Assembly (NCBI RefSeq): GCF_000380985.1 | Contig: NZ_KB905694.1 | Coordinates: 124,001 to 188,000 of the forward strand | Length of the DNA: 64,000 nucleotides | Reading direction: 5' to 3' | From: Proteiniphilum acetatigenes DSM 18083 | Lineage (GTDB): Bacteria > Bacteroidota > Bacteroidia > Bacteroidales > Dysgonomonadaceae | Part shown: in pieces, positions 27,918-35,677 of the stretch | Layout of the letters: every line of letters starts with the position of its first letter | Numbering within the stretch: the first letter of the stretch is position 1 | Translations under genes and position numbers: made by a program | The notes under the pieces: generated by a model | Databases searched by the model: none | What the model was told of the DNA's origin: nothing | What the model saw: only the letters and a program-made list of their open reading frames with translations

Positions 27918-28014
27918 AAGTCGTTTTGAGTCGCCTTCGCTCCTCGATTTTCAATTCTCGCAACGGCATAATCCAAACAAGTTTGGCTTCTGCTCATATT
28001 GCTTGACGAAAACG
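27918..28014 (-). repeat. Dispersed element copy C, upstream of ftsI
   Basis: Single-unit copy, minus strand, in sense with ftsI. It begins CGTTTTCGTCAAGC, has the hairpin CCAAAC-TT-GTTTGG (plus-strand 27973-27986), then GCGAGAATTGAAAATCGAGG, AGCGAAGGCGACTCAAAACG. It fills almost all of the ftsL-ftsI spacer and begins six bases after the ftsL stop codon. Confidence 0.85.
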
Positions 28015-28020
28015 TTCTGC

Positions 28021-28353
28021 TTATTTATCCAAATAATAAACAGGCTCATTTGTCACTTTCAGTTCCAAACCAGCCTCCTCAATACGTCGCTCAATCTCGC
28101 CCTGCCTGCTCGCTTCGGTAAGACTCGAGGAAATAGTGAGCGATTCATATTTTGCATCCCTGAGTTCCTGTTGCAGCTTTTCTATCTCCGCCATCTGCTG
28201 AAGCACTTTATAGCGATGACTGATAAACAAGAACATCACCAGCACGATAGCAATAACAAATCTCATGTTTTTGAGGAAGAAGTCCTCAGTGAGGACACTC
28301 CCCCCAAAAACACGGACAAACGATTTGCGTATGTTATCGAACTTAAATTTCAT
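28021..28353 (-). CDS. ftsL: FtsL-like cell division protein
   Basis: 110 residues: a basic cytoplasmic start, one membrane helix (about 30-48, NMRFVIAIVLVMFLFISHRYK), then a coiled coil (VLQQMAEIEKLQQELRDAKYESLTISSSL) and a short periplasmic end. That is the FtsL/DivIC architecture; sequence identity in the family is always low, so position between rsmH and ftsI carries the call. It would form the FtsQLB-type activator of FtsI and FtsW. Confidence 0.85.
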   Translation of the reverse strand: MKFKFDNIRKSFVRVFGGSVLTEDFFLKNMRFVIAIVLVMFLFISHRYKVLQQMAEIEKLQQELRDAKYESLTISSSLTEASRQGEIERRIEEAGLELKVTNEPVYYLDK

Positions 28354-28550
28354 TTTCTTTTAGAGCCAAGAATCAAGACACAAGAATCAAGACTTTATTA
28401 ATTGACAATTGACAATGAATTGCAAATCGACGTAGTCAACTAACAATAGGCGTAAGCCAAATCTTAACTTCAGACTTCTCCACTTCTCATTTCCAACTTC
28501 TTCACTTCTCAACTTCTTCACTTCTTTTTTAATTATTCACATTGGCACAT
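28354..28550. repeat. Spacer of low-complexity repeats between rsmH and ftsL
   Basis: About 200 bases. 28366-28395 repeats AAGAATCAAGAC-like words; 28398-28420 repeats AATTGACA; 28463-28530 is a CACTTCT/AACTTCT array like the one at 25593-25627, and the end shares TTCACATTGGCACATTC with other spacers. No gene. Confidence 0.65.
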
Positions 28551-29477
28551 TCACTTCTTTTCCACAATTCGCAGCTTGGCGCTTCTTGAGCGCGGATTAC
28601 GCTGCATCTCTTCCTCCGAAGGAACAATCACCTTGCGGTTTATCACCGTGAAAGGCGTCTCCACATTTCCGTAGAAATCCTTCACCAGTTCCCCTTTGAA
28701 ATTGGCTGTCTTGAAAAAATTCTTCACCAAACGGTCTTCCAGCGAATGATATGAGATCACACAAAGGCGTCCACCCGGCTTTAATAACTGTAAAGCCTGT
28801 AAAAGCATCTCCTTCAATGCTTCCATCTCACCGTTCACTTCAATACGAAGTGCCTGGAATGCCTGCGCCAGCACCTTTTTTTCTTTTTCCCTACGGGTGA
28901 AAGGCTCCAGAATTGCAAGCAGGTCGTCAGTCTCCCTGATTTGTTTATCCTGTCGATATCGTATCACAGCCGAGGCTATCTGTCGCGCATTTCTCAATTC
29001 ACCGTACCGAAAAAAAATTTCGGACAGCTGCTCCTCCTCATATTCATTGAGGATATCGGCAGCCTTCTTTTGGGCATTGCGATTCATACGCATATCCAAC
29101 TCACCTGGCAAACGGAATGAAAAACCACGTTCGGAAATATCAAAATGATGTGACGATACACCCAGGTCAGCCAAAAGACCATCCATTGCCTCCACGCCGT
29201 GATATCGAAGAAAGTTCCTCAGGAAGCGAAAATTGCCGTGTACAAAGGTAAAACGGGGATCGGCAGATATATTCCCGGCAGCATCTTCATCCTGATCGAA
29301 TGCGATAAGCCGTCCATCTTCAGCTAATCTGCTCAGTATCTCACGGGAATGCCCTCCACCGCCGAAAGTGACATCGACATACACTCCGTTGGGACAAATA
29401 TTCAGTCCGTCGACGCTTTCTTCAAGTAACGCCGGCGTATGATACACCGTTCCATTTTGTCCGCCTTGTGAAGACAT
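28551..29477 (-). CDS. rsmH: 16S rRNA (cytosine1402-N4)-methyltransferase
   Basis: S-adenosylmethionine-dependent enzyme (formerly MraW) acting on the ribosomal P-site region. 308 residues. N-terminal YHTPALLEESVDGL and VDVTFGGGGHSREIL form the cofactor loop; DGLLADLGVSSHHFD, QAFQALRIEVNGE and CVISYHSLEDRLVKNFF are family signatures. It pairs functionally with RsmI, encoded at 58.4 kb, which methylates the ribose of the same nucleotide. Second gene of the division cluster, 29 bases after mraZ. Confidence 0.97.
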   Translation of the reverse strand: MSSQGGQNGTVYHTPALLEESVDGLNICPNGVYVDVTFGGGGHSREILSRLAEDGRLIAFDQDEDAAGNISADPRFTFVHGNFRFLRNFLRYHGVEAMDGLLADLGVSSHHFDISERGFSFRLPGELDMRMNRNAQKKAADILNEYEEEQLSEIFFRYGELRNARQIASAVIRYRQDKQIRETDDLLAILEPFTRREKEKKVLAQAFQALRIEVNGEMEALKEMLLQALQLLKPGGRLCVISYHSLEDRLVKNFFKTANFKGELVKDFYGNVETPFTVINRKVIVPSEEEMQRNPRSRSAKLRIVEKK

Positions 29478-29506
29478 AATTTTAATCCTATTCTACTCCT
29501 TATACC

Positions 29507-29950
29507 CTATTCCATTAATTGCTGTAATTTCGAAGAAAATTCGTCGGGATCGACCAACGGTTTTTCCAATTTCTCTTTGGCCCAGACCTCAATGGTTTCA
29601 TCCACACCGAGAAAACGAACATCCGATTCAATAGAAACCATTTGCAGATAACGCTTTGGTATAAGTATCCGTCCGTTTGCATCCATCTCAAGCCTTTCGG
29701 CATCCAGCACAAACTGGCGGAAAATCTGCTGCTGTTCCTTATTCCATTTATTCAATCTTCCACGGAGTATCCCAATCTCTTTCTCCCATACACTCCCGGG
29801 ATACAGGACAAGACATTCCTGGAAAATATCTTTACGGAGTACAAGAAACTCTTCACCCTCGCCCTGTAAACGCTTGCGAAAGATAGCCGGCACAAAGATT
29901 CTCCCTTTTGCATCGGCTTTGGCTTCCATATTTCCCAGAAACTGCAGCAT
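29507..29950 (-). CDS. mraZ: MraZ, transcriptional regulator of the division cluster
   Basis: 147 residues from the ATG at 29950, with the two tandem AbrB-like SpoVT halves: NMEAKADAKGRIFVPAIFRKRL near the start and AERLEMDANGRILIPKRYLQM in the second half, each with the DxKGR/DxNGR signature. MraZ forms a ring and binds direct repeats before its own operon to repress it. The open frame extends 20 codons upstream, but those are not family-like and run into the promoter region. Candidate binding repeats lie at 29984-30012. Confidence 0.95.
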   Translation of the reverse strand: MLQFLGNMEAKADAKGRIFVPAIFRKRLQGEGEEFLVLRKDIFQECLVLYPGSVWEKEIGILRGRLNKWNKEQQQIFRQFVLDAERLEMDANGRILIPKRYLQMVSIESDVRFLGVDETIEVWAKEKLEKPLVDPDEFSSKLQQLME

Positions 29951-29983
29951 ATTTATACTTATAACGCGGTAAAAGTACAAAAT

Positions 29984-30012
29984 AATCCACTTTCCCCCAC
30001 ATTTCCACACAA
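29984..30012 (-). promoter_or_regulatory. Candidate MraZ-binding repeats upstream of mraZ
   Basis: On the minus strand GTG occurs in three consecutive 10-base steps (plus-strand CAC at 29988, 29998 and 30008), the last two steps reading TGGAAATGTG and GGGGAAAGTG. Known MraZ sites are TGGG- or AAAGTG-type direct repeats phased by about 10 bases. They lie 35-60 bases before the mraZ start. Confidence 0.45.
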
Positions 30013-30147
30013 AAATTTATAAAAAAGTTTTCAACAATCCTCATATCTTCAGTAAATCATTAACTGTCAAACATTTAATCATTGGAGTGAAAGTGGAAAT
30101 TATACCCACTTTTTTCTAAAATGTTCTCTATTTCTATCTAAAAAGAA
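30013..30147. other. AT-rich intergenic part between mraZ and element copy D
   Basis: No gene or clear structure seen; together with the flanking MraZ repeats and element copy D it makes up the 436-base divergent region between the division cluster and the acyltransferase genes. Confidence 0.5.
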
Positions 30148-30309
30148 CTATTTCGTTAAGCGAATACATAGTCAAAACAAGTTTTGCCTCTGTTGAGCGT
30201 AGAATTGAAAATCGAGGAGCGAATGCGACTCAATTGAAAATCGAGGAGCGAATGCGACTCAATTAACAATCGAGGAGCGAATGCGACTCAAATAGTCTAA
30301 TGTAATTGA
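30148..30309 (+). repeat. Dispersed element copy D, tandemly amplified, upstream of the glsA-like gene
   Basis: Begins ATTTCGTTAAGC; hairpin CAAAAC-AA-GTTTTG at 30173-30186; then a 29-bp unit three times at 30204-30232, 30233-30261 and 30262-30290 (ATTGAAAATCGAGGAGCGAA then TGCGACTCA); ends AGTCTAATGTAATTGAA. Sense orientation to the downstream gene. Confidence 0.85.
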
Positions 30310-30342
30310 AGATTTTTTTGTCGATCGCTATCTTATATGCAC

Positions 30343-30358
30343 TATTTTTGTACATTTG
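30343..30358 (+). promoter_or_regulatory. -7 promoter elements for the glsA-like gene
   Basis: Two overlapping candidates: TATTTTTG at 30343-30350 and TACATTTG at 30351-30358, both fitting TAnnTTTG. A TTTG occurs at 30317-30320. Transcription would start about 25 bases before the ATG at 30387, so here dispersed element copy D lies upstream of the promoter rather than in the leader. Confidence 0.55.
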
Positions 30359-30386
30359 CGACAAATTAGAAGGAGAAGACGATGTA

Positions 30387-31208
30387 ATGGATCACAACGC
30401 ATTTCGGGTTGATATTGACCGTATTTTAAGAGATAAATCACCCAGATATTACAATAAAATTCCGAAATTTCTAACCAACTACCTCAAGCGGACTGTCCAT
30501 CAGGATGATATTAACGGCATTCTGGAGCGGAATCAAGGGCTTGAAGGGGTAGCTTTTATGCGTGCCCTCATCGACAAAGAGTTCAAACTTACCCTTCAAA
30601 CCAGAGGAGAAGAGAATATACCCGATGAGGGAAGATTTATTTTCGCATCTAATCATCCGTTGGGCGGACTCGACGGCATTTGTCTTTCTGCCATTCTGGG
30701 TGAAAGATATAACGGGAAGATTCAGTATCTTGTAAATGACGTGCTCTACTATATTGATCCGCTGAAACCTATCTTTGTTCCCATCAACAAATACGGTTCC
30801 CAGGCTAAAGATTCGGCACGTGCAATCAACGAGGCTTATGCATCTGACAACCAGATGATCACTTTCCCGGCCGGCCTCTGCTCCAGAAAGCAGAGGGGTG
30901 TAATCAAAGATCCGGAATGGTTGAAGAGTTTTATTATTAAAGCAGCTGAATATGAAAGAGATATTATCCCGGTACATTTTGCAGGCAGGAATTCCAACTT
31001 TTTCTACAATTTTGCCAATCTTCGCAAGGTATCGGGTATAAAATTCAATATAGAACTGATCTATCTGCCGGACGAAATGTTCAAGAATAGCAACCAGTCG
31101 TTCACCATCACCTTTGGGAAGCCCATTCGCCGGCAAATGTTCGACAAATCCAAAACACCAGCCGAGTGGGCTCAATACGTAAAAGAAGTGGTTTACTCGA
31201 TGGCTTAA
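30387..31208 (+). CDS. glsA: GlsA-like O-acyltransferase (PlsC-type)
   Basis: 273 residues of the lysophospholipid acyltransferase fold; the catalytic block is FASNHPLGGLDGICLSA (H90, D96, one residue more than the classical HX4D) and the downstream ITFPAGLCSRKQRGVIKD holds the acyl-acceptor loop. In Bacteroides thetaiotaomicron the corresponding gene beside an OlsB-type gene (glsB) makes glycine lipids by adding a second acyl chain; the next gene here is of that OlsB type. The start at 30387 follows AGGAG and lies just behind a promoter; an open frame upstream from a TTG crosses the promoter and is rejected. Substrate is inferred from the gene pair. Confidence 0.8.
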   Translation: MDHNAFRVDIDRILRDKSPRYYNKIPKFLTNYLKRTVHQDDINGILERNQGLEGVAFMRALIDKEFKLTLQTRGEENIPDEGRFIFASNHPLGGLDGICLSAILGERYNGKIQYLVNDVLYYIDPLKPIFVPINKYGSQAKDSARAINEAYASDNQMITFPAGLCSRKQRGVIKDPEWLKSFIIKAAEYERDIIPVHFAGRNSNFFYNFANLRKVSGIKFNIELIYLPDEMFKNSNQSFTITFGKPIRRQMFDKSKTPAEWAQYVKEVVYSMA

Positions 31209-31243
31209 TGACGACTCATTAAAAATAAAAAAGAAAAAGTATT

Positions 31244-32284
31244 ATGGAGAAGATCATAGATCCTATCGATAAAAATCTGATAAAAAGCGAGCTGACCGTT
31301 CAGAAGAGGGTCAGGACAACCAACAAAGCCAATAACGAGATTTATGTGTTCACTGCGCACGATTCACCCAACCTGATGAAAGAAGTAGGGCGACTTCGTG
31401 AGATAGCTTTTCGTCACTATGGCGGAGGAACAGGATTAGAGGCCGATATCGATCAATATGACACAATGGATGTGCCCTATCGACAGTTGATTGTATGGGA
31501 TCCCGAAAATGAAGAAATATTGGGTGGATACCGTTTTATCTATGGTTCGGATGTGGAGTTTGACGAGCAAAACAAGCCTATGCTTGCCACCGCTCATCTC
31601 TACAATTTTTCACAACAATTCATATCAGAATACCTGCCGCATACGGTGGAATTGGGTCGGTCCTTCGTCTCACTCGAATATCAGTCGACATTACTGGGCA
31701 GAAAGGGTATCTTTGCACTTGACAACTTGTGGGACGGATTGGGAGCGCTCACCGTTATCGATCCCAGAATCAGGTATTTTTTTGGAAAAGTAACCATGTA
31801 CGGCACCTACAATAAGGATGCACGCAATATGATACTTTATTTCCTTCACAAGCATTTTCCCGATAACGAAAAACTGGTAATCCCCATCGATCCGCTTATG
31901 ACAAATACCGATGTCAACCAAATGAGGCGACTCTTTACAGGGAAGAAATTCAGTGAAGATTACAGGATACTCAACAAAGAGGTCCGGGCCCTCGGTTACA
32001 ATATACCTCCACTGATTAATGCCTATATGAGTTTATCACCTACCATGCGCTTCTTCGGTACTGCCGTCAACGATGAATTCGGCGACGTGGAAGAATCAGG
32101 TATCCTCATTGAGATAGACCAGATACTGGAAGAAAAACGTGCCCGCCATATTGAGTCTTACCTGAAGAGTAATCCCAGCAAACGTTTTCTTATGCTGCTC
32201 AGGAAAAGGATCGCAGGCACAGGAAGAAGAAAAGTAGCACTCCCTAAATTAAAGCGCGTAGAAAAAAGAAAAAACAAAAGATAG
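31244..32284 (+). CDS. glsB: GlsB-like N-acyltransferase (GNAT/OlsB type)
   Basis: 346 residues. The GNAT/OlsB core is recognisable in LREIAFRHYGGGTGLEADIDQYD, LIVWDPENEEILGGYRFIYG, and HTVELGRSFVSLEYQ, the acyl-carrier-dependent acyltransferase pattern of ornithine-lipid and glycine-lipid synthases. It would attach a 3-hydroxy fatty acid to the amine of glycine, and GlsA would then esterify the hydroxyl. The C-terminus is very basic (KLKRVEKRKNKR), probably a membrane anchor. It follows the glsA-like gene after 35 bases, in the same transcript; the order is O-acyltransferase first. Confidence 0.8.
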   Translation: MEKIIDPIDKNLIKSELTVQKRVRTTNKANNEIYVFTAHDSPNLMKEVGRLREIAFRHYGGGTGLEADIDQYDTMDVPYRQLIVWDPENEEILGGYRFIYGSDVEFDEQNKPMLATAHLYNFSQQFISEYLPHTVELGRSFVSLEYQSTLLGRKGIFALDNLWDGLGALTVIDPRIRYFFGKVTMYGTYNKDARNMILYFLHKHFPDNEKLVIPIDPLMTNTDVNQMRRLFTGKKFSEDYRILNKEVRALGYNIPPLINAYMSLSPTMRFFGTAVNDEFGDVEESGILIEIDQILEEKRARHIESYLKSNPSKRFLMLLRKRIAGTGRRKVALPKLKRVEKRKNKR

Positions 32285-32436
32285 CAGCCCCCGGATCATT
32301 CTTCACATATCAAAAAGACAGGAATATACTAAATATTCCTACTTCAGACATACATTTCATCTCCCTGAAGAGGCATTTTTACACCTTCACCCGCAAGAAC
32401 ACAACTAACTGATAATTTAATCTTTATCATTCAAAA

Positions 32437-32452
32437 GTGCAATCGTTTGCAC
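32437..32452. promoter_or_regulatory. LacI-family operator before the sus operon
   Basis: GTGCAATCGTTTGCAC: perfect 6-base half sites GTGCAA/TTGCAC around a CG core, the classical LacI-family operator shape. A near twin (ATGCAATCGTATGCAT) lies before the MFS permease at 54298-54313, next to a LacI gene. The centre is 61 bases upstream of the TAATTTTG -7 element. Confidence 0.7.
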
Positions 32453-32505
32453 AAGCAAACCGAGTTAATTAACTTCTTTTCAATACCGTTCCATTTAAGA
32501 AAATC

Positions 32506-32513
32506 TAATTTTG
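32506..32513 (+). promoter_or_regulatory. Candidate -7 element for susC
   Basis: TAATTTTG fits TAnnTTTG. It would give a leader of about 130 bases. CAACTTTG at 32592-32599 (one mismatch) is an alternative that would give a shorter leader. Confidence 0.4.
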
Positions 32514-32647
32514 ATGCTGGTAGTGAGGTGACAATATTATAATAAATGAAAAATGTCTATTAACCTTTCATTTTTTATTATATGATACCCGCAACTTTGT
32601 AGAGGATGAAGTGAGTATTAATCAGTTAATCTTATAATGTTAGCAAC

Positions 32648-35600
32648 ATGTATGTAAATTTCAAAAAAATTACGAAAGCGTTCCTGATGACGATGTTATC
32701 GGTTATGCTAATGATTTTATCGGCCAACGCCCAAACCGGCGTTACGATAAATGTGAGAGGGACGGTAACGGATATTGCCGGCGAACCGATTATCGGCGCC
32801 AATATCCTTGTACAAGGCACCTCATCGGGAACAATTACCGATTATGACGGTAACTTTACGCTTCAGGTTCCTGCAGACGGCATACTGGAGATAAGTTACA
32901 TCGGCTACAGGCCGCAATCCATCCCCGTCAACAACAGAACGACCATCAATATAACGATGGAGGAAGATACGGAATTGCTGGAGGAAGTGGTGGTAATCGG
33001 TTACGGAACCGTACGGAAAGATGACGCAACGGGCTCAGTAGTCGCTGTAGACGCAACAAAAATAAACAGGGGACTTGCCACCTCTCCTTCCGCATTACTG
33101 GCGGGACAAGTGGCAGGTTTGAGCGTAGTTTCATCAGGCGGGGCTCCCGGATCGTCTTCCAGCATCCGTATCCGTGGTGGTTCGTCCATGTCGGCCAGTA
33201 ACGATCCGCTGATCGTGATCGACGGCGTGCCTGTAGATACTGAAGGTATCAACGGGATGGACGATCCGTTAAGTACTATCAATGCAAATGACATCGAAAC
33301 ATTCACCGTATTGAAAGATGCGTCTGCTACTGCTATTTATGGTTCACGTGCATCAAACGGTGTGATTATCATTACAACCAAAAAAGGGCATAGTGGAAAA
33401 TTACGGGTGGCTTACAACGGGAATGTGTCTGTCAGCACCAGAACAGGATTGGTGGATGTAATGGATGCACCCACTTTCAGGAATTATGTTATTGACTCTT
33501 TCGGTGAAGGCAGCCAGCAGGCGGCCGCGTTAGGCAATACCGAAACCAACTGGCAGGATAAAATTTTCAGAACTGCTGTCAGCACCGATCATAATCTCAG
33601 TGTTTCCGGCGCCATAACAGATTTCCTGCCCTATCGCGTGTCCGTAGGATATACCAATGAGAACGGCATTCTGAAAACCTCCGGTTTAGAAAGATACACC
33701 GGAAGCATCAACCTGTCGCCAACCTTTCTCGACGGCTCACTGAGAGTGCAGTTGAACGCGAAAGGGGTGTACAATACCAATCGTTTTGCCGATCGTGGCG
33801 CCATCAATTCTGCCACTCAGTTCGATCCGACTATGCCGGTCTATTCTGAGACCAATTCTCCTTATGGAAACGGATATCATATGTCACTCAAAGCCGACGG
33901 GACCCCTATCGATATCGGGTTGGCCAACCCATTAGCTATACTGGAACAGAAATCTGACAAATCCAAAGTGTACAGGAGTATCGGTAATATGCAGGTCGAT
34001 TATAGTCTGCCCTTTTTAGAAGGATTGAGAGCCAACCTCAATATGGGTTATGATATTTCCGAAAGTAATGGCGATGTGATTATTACAGACAACTCTCCCA
34101 TGAGTTGGGTCTGGGGAGATTATAAGGCCGGCTGGGGTGAAAATTCCACCTATTATCAACACAAGAGCAATACTCTGCTCGATTTCTATCTGAATTATAC
34201 GAACAATTTCGGCGTACACAGAATCGACGCTATGGGGGGTTACTCCTGGCAGCGCTTCTATCGTGAAGAAGAAAATACATATCCCTATTCGGCTGCGATG
34301 GCTGCCCAAACAGGGAATGAATTCTACAAGGAAGGGAATGATTATTCTACGGAGAGCTATGTAATCTCTTTCTTCGGCCGTTTGAACTACTCGTTGCTGG
34401 AGCGTTACCTTCTTACACTCACATTGCGTAACGACGGTTCTTCCCGGTTTAGTCCGGGCAATAAGTGGGGATTGTTCCCATCTGCAGCCTTCGCATGGCG
34501 TATCATCAACGAACCATTTATGGAAAATGCCGGTGATGTGATGTCCGACCTGAAACTACGGTTAGGATATGGAGTTACCGGACAGCAGAACCTGGGTAAC
34601 GGAGATTATCCGTGGATGGGAAGATATAGTTACAGTAAGGCGGGAGCTAATTATTTCTTTGGCAACACCAAAGTTCCCCTGATTCGACCGTTGGCATACG
34701 ACGAAAACCTGAAGTGGGAAGAAACAGCCACTTATAATGCCGGATTGGATTTCGGGTTCCTCAATAACCGTATCAGCGGTACATTCGATGTGTACTACCG
34801 TAAGACCACCGACCTGCTGAATACTGTAGGTATAGCTGCCGGAACAAACTTCAGCAACGAGTTACTCACTAACGTAGGGGAACTGGAAAACAAGGGAGTT
34901 GAGTTCAGCATCACGGGTCGGCCCATCGTAAGCAAGGATTTAAACTGGAATGTCAGTTACAACATCACTTATAATAGAAACAGAATCACTAAGTTGACCA
35001 TTAATGATGATCCCAGCTATGTGGGTGTACGTTTCGGTGGCATCGACGGCGGTACGGGTAACAATATCGCCATCCACAGCGTAAATTATCCTTCTGGTTC
35101 TTTTTATGTATATGAACAGGTATATGATAATGACGGAAGACCTCTGGAAGGAGTGTTTGTGGATCAAAACGCAGACGGACAGATCAATGAAGAAGATATG
35201 ATCGTTTATAAAAACGCAGCACCTGACCTGTTTATGGGACTATCTTCTCAGTTGTCATACAAAAACTGGGATCTCAATTTCTCACTGCGGTCCAATATCG
35301 GAAATTATGTATACAATAACATACAATCGAATCGTGAGTCAAGGTCAATCACCTACGATCCTTCGGGTTGGCTGAAGAACAAAGTGAATAGTGCTACTTT
35401 CACCAATTTTGATGCCGTCCACTATCAGTCAAGTTATTATATCCAAAATGCATCCTTCTTAAAGATGGATAACATCTCAGTGGGGTATAATTTCAATAAT
35501 GTATCCAATTGGCTGCAATCCGCAAGGCTTCATTTAACCGTACAGAATCCGTTTGTGATCACCAAATACAAAGGACTCGATCCGGAATTCACCAACGACG

Positions 35601-35665
35601 GTATCGACAACAATATCTATCCTCACCCACGCGTATTTATCCTTGGGTTTAATTTAAACTTTTAA
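32648..35665 (+). CDS. susC: SusC-like TonB-dependent outer-membrane transporter
   Basis: 1005 residues. Signal peptide to about residue 28 (SANAQ), then the carboxypeptidase-regulatory beta-sandwich (RGTVTDIAGEPIIGANILVQ), the plug (EEVVVIGYGTVRKDDATGSV, IRIRGGSSM, DVLKDASA-like FTVLKDASATAIYGSRASNG) and the 22-strand barrel ending NFNF-like at ILGFNLNF. It imports oligosaccharides captured by the SusD lid, energised by TonB. Given the neighbouring GH13 enzymes the ligand is probably maltooligosaccharide. First gene of the sus operon, with susD 12 bases behind. Confidence 0.95.
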   Translation: MYVNFKKITKAFLMTMLSVMLMILSANAQTGVTINVRGTVTDIAGEPIIGANILVQGTSSGTITDYDGNFTLQVPADGILEISYIGYRPQSIPVNNRTTINITMEEDTELLEEVVVIGYGTVRKDDATGSVVAVDATKINRGLATSPSALLAGQVAGLSVVSSGGAPGSSSSIRIRGGSSMSASNDPLIVIDGVPVDTEGINGMDDPLSTINANDIETFTVLKDASATAIYGSRASNGVIIITTKKGHSGKLRVAYNGNVSVSTRTGLVDVMDAPTFRNYVIDSFGEGSQQAAALGNTETNWQDKIFRTAVSTDHNLSVSGAITDFLPYRVSVGYTNENGILKTSGLERYTGSINLSPTFLDGSLRVQLNAKGVYNTNRFADRGAINSATQFDPTMPVYSETNSPYGNGYHMSLKADGTPIDIGLANPLAILEQKSDKSKVYRSIGNMQVDYSLPFLEGLRANLNMGYDISESNGDVIITDNSPMSWVWGDYKAGWGENSTYYQHKSNTLLDFYLNYTNNFGVHRIDAMGGYSWQRFYREEENTYPYSAAMAAQTGNEFYKEGNDYSTESYVISFFGRLNYSLLERYLLTLTLRNDGSSRFSPGNKWGLFPSAAFAWRIINEPFMENAGDVMSDLKLRLGYGVTGQQNLGNGDYPWMGRYSYSKAGANYFFGNTKVPLIRPLAYDENLKWEETATYNAGLDFGFLNNRISGTFDVYYRKTTDLLNTVGIAAGTNFSNELLTNVGELENKGVEFSITGRPIVSKDLNWNVSYNITYNRNRITKLTINDDPSYVGVRFGGIDGGTGNNIAIHSVNYPSGSFYVYEQVYDNDGRPLEGVFVDQNADGQINEEDMIVYKNAAPDLFMGLSSQLSYKNWDLNFSLRSNIGNYVYNNIQSNRESRSITYDPSGWLKNKVNSATFTNFDAVHYQSSYYIQNASFLKMDNISVGYNFNNVSNWLQSARLHLTVQNPFVITKYKGLDPEFTNDGIDNNIYPHPRVFILGFNLNF

Positions 35666-35677
35666 TTCTTGAAAAAT

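Larger units (their letters stand above)
32285..32647 (+). other. Regulatory region upstream of susC
   Basis: 363 bases without a gene. It contains a LacI-type operator at 32437-32452, a -7 element TAATTTTG at 32506-32513 and a weaker one (CAACTTTG) at 32592-32599. The rest is AT-rich with no other supported feature. Confidence 0.6.

Noticed and set aside
30306-30386. Upstream extension of the glsA-like gene from a TTG
   Set aside because: It would begin at the end of a dispersed element and run across the promoter -7 elements.
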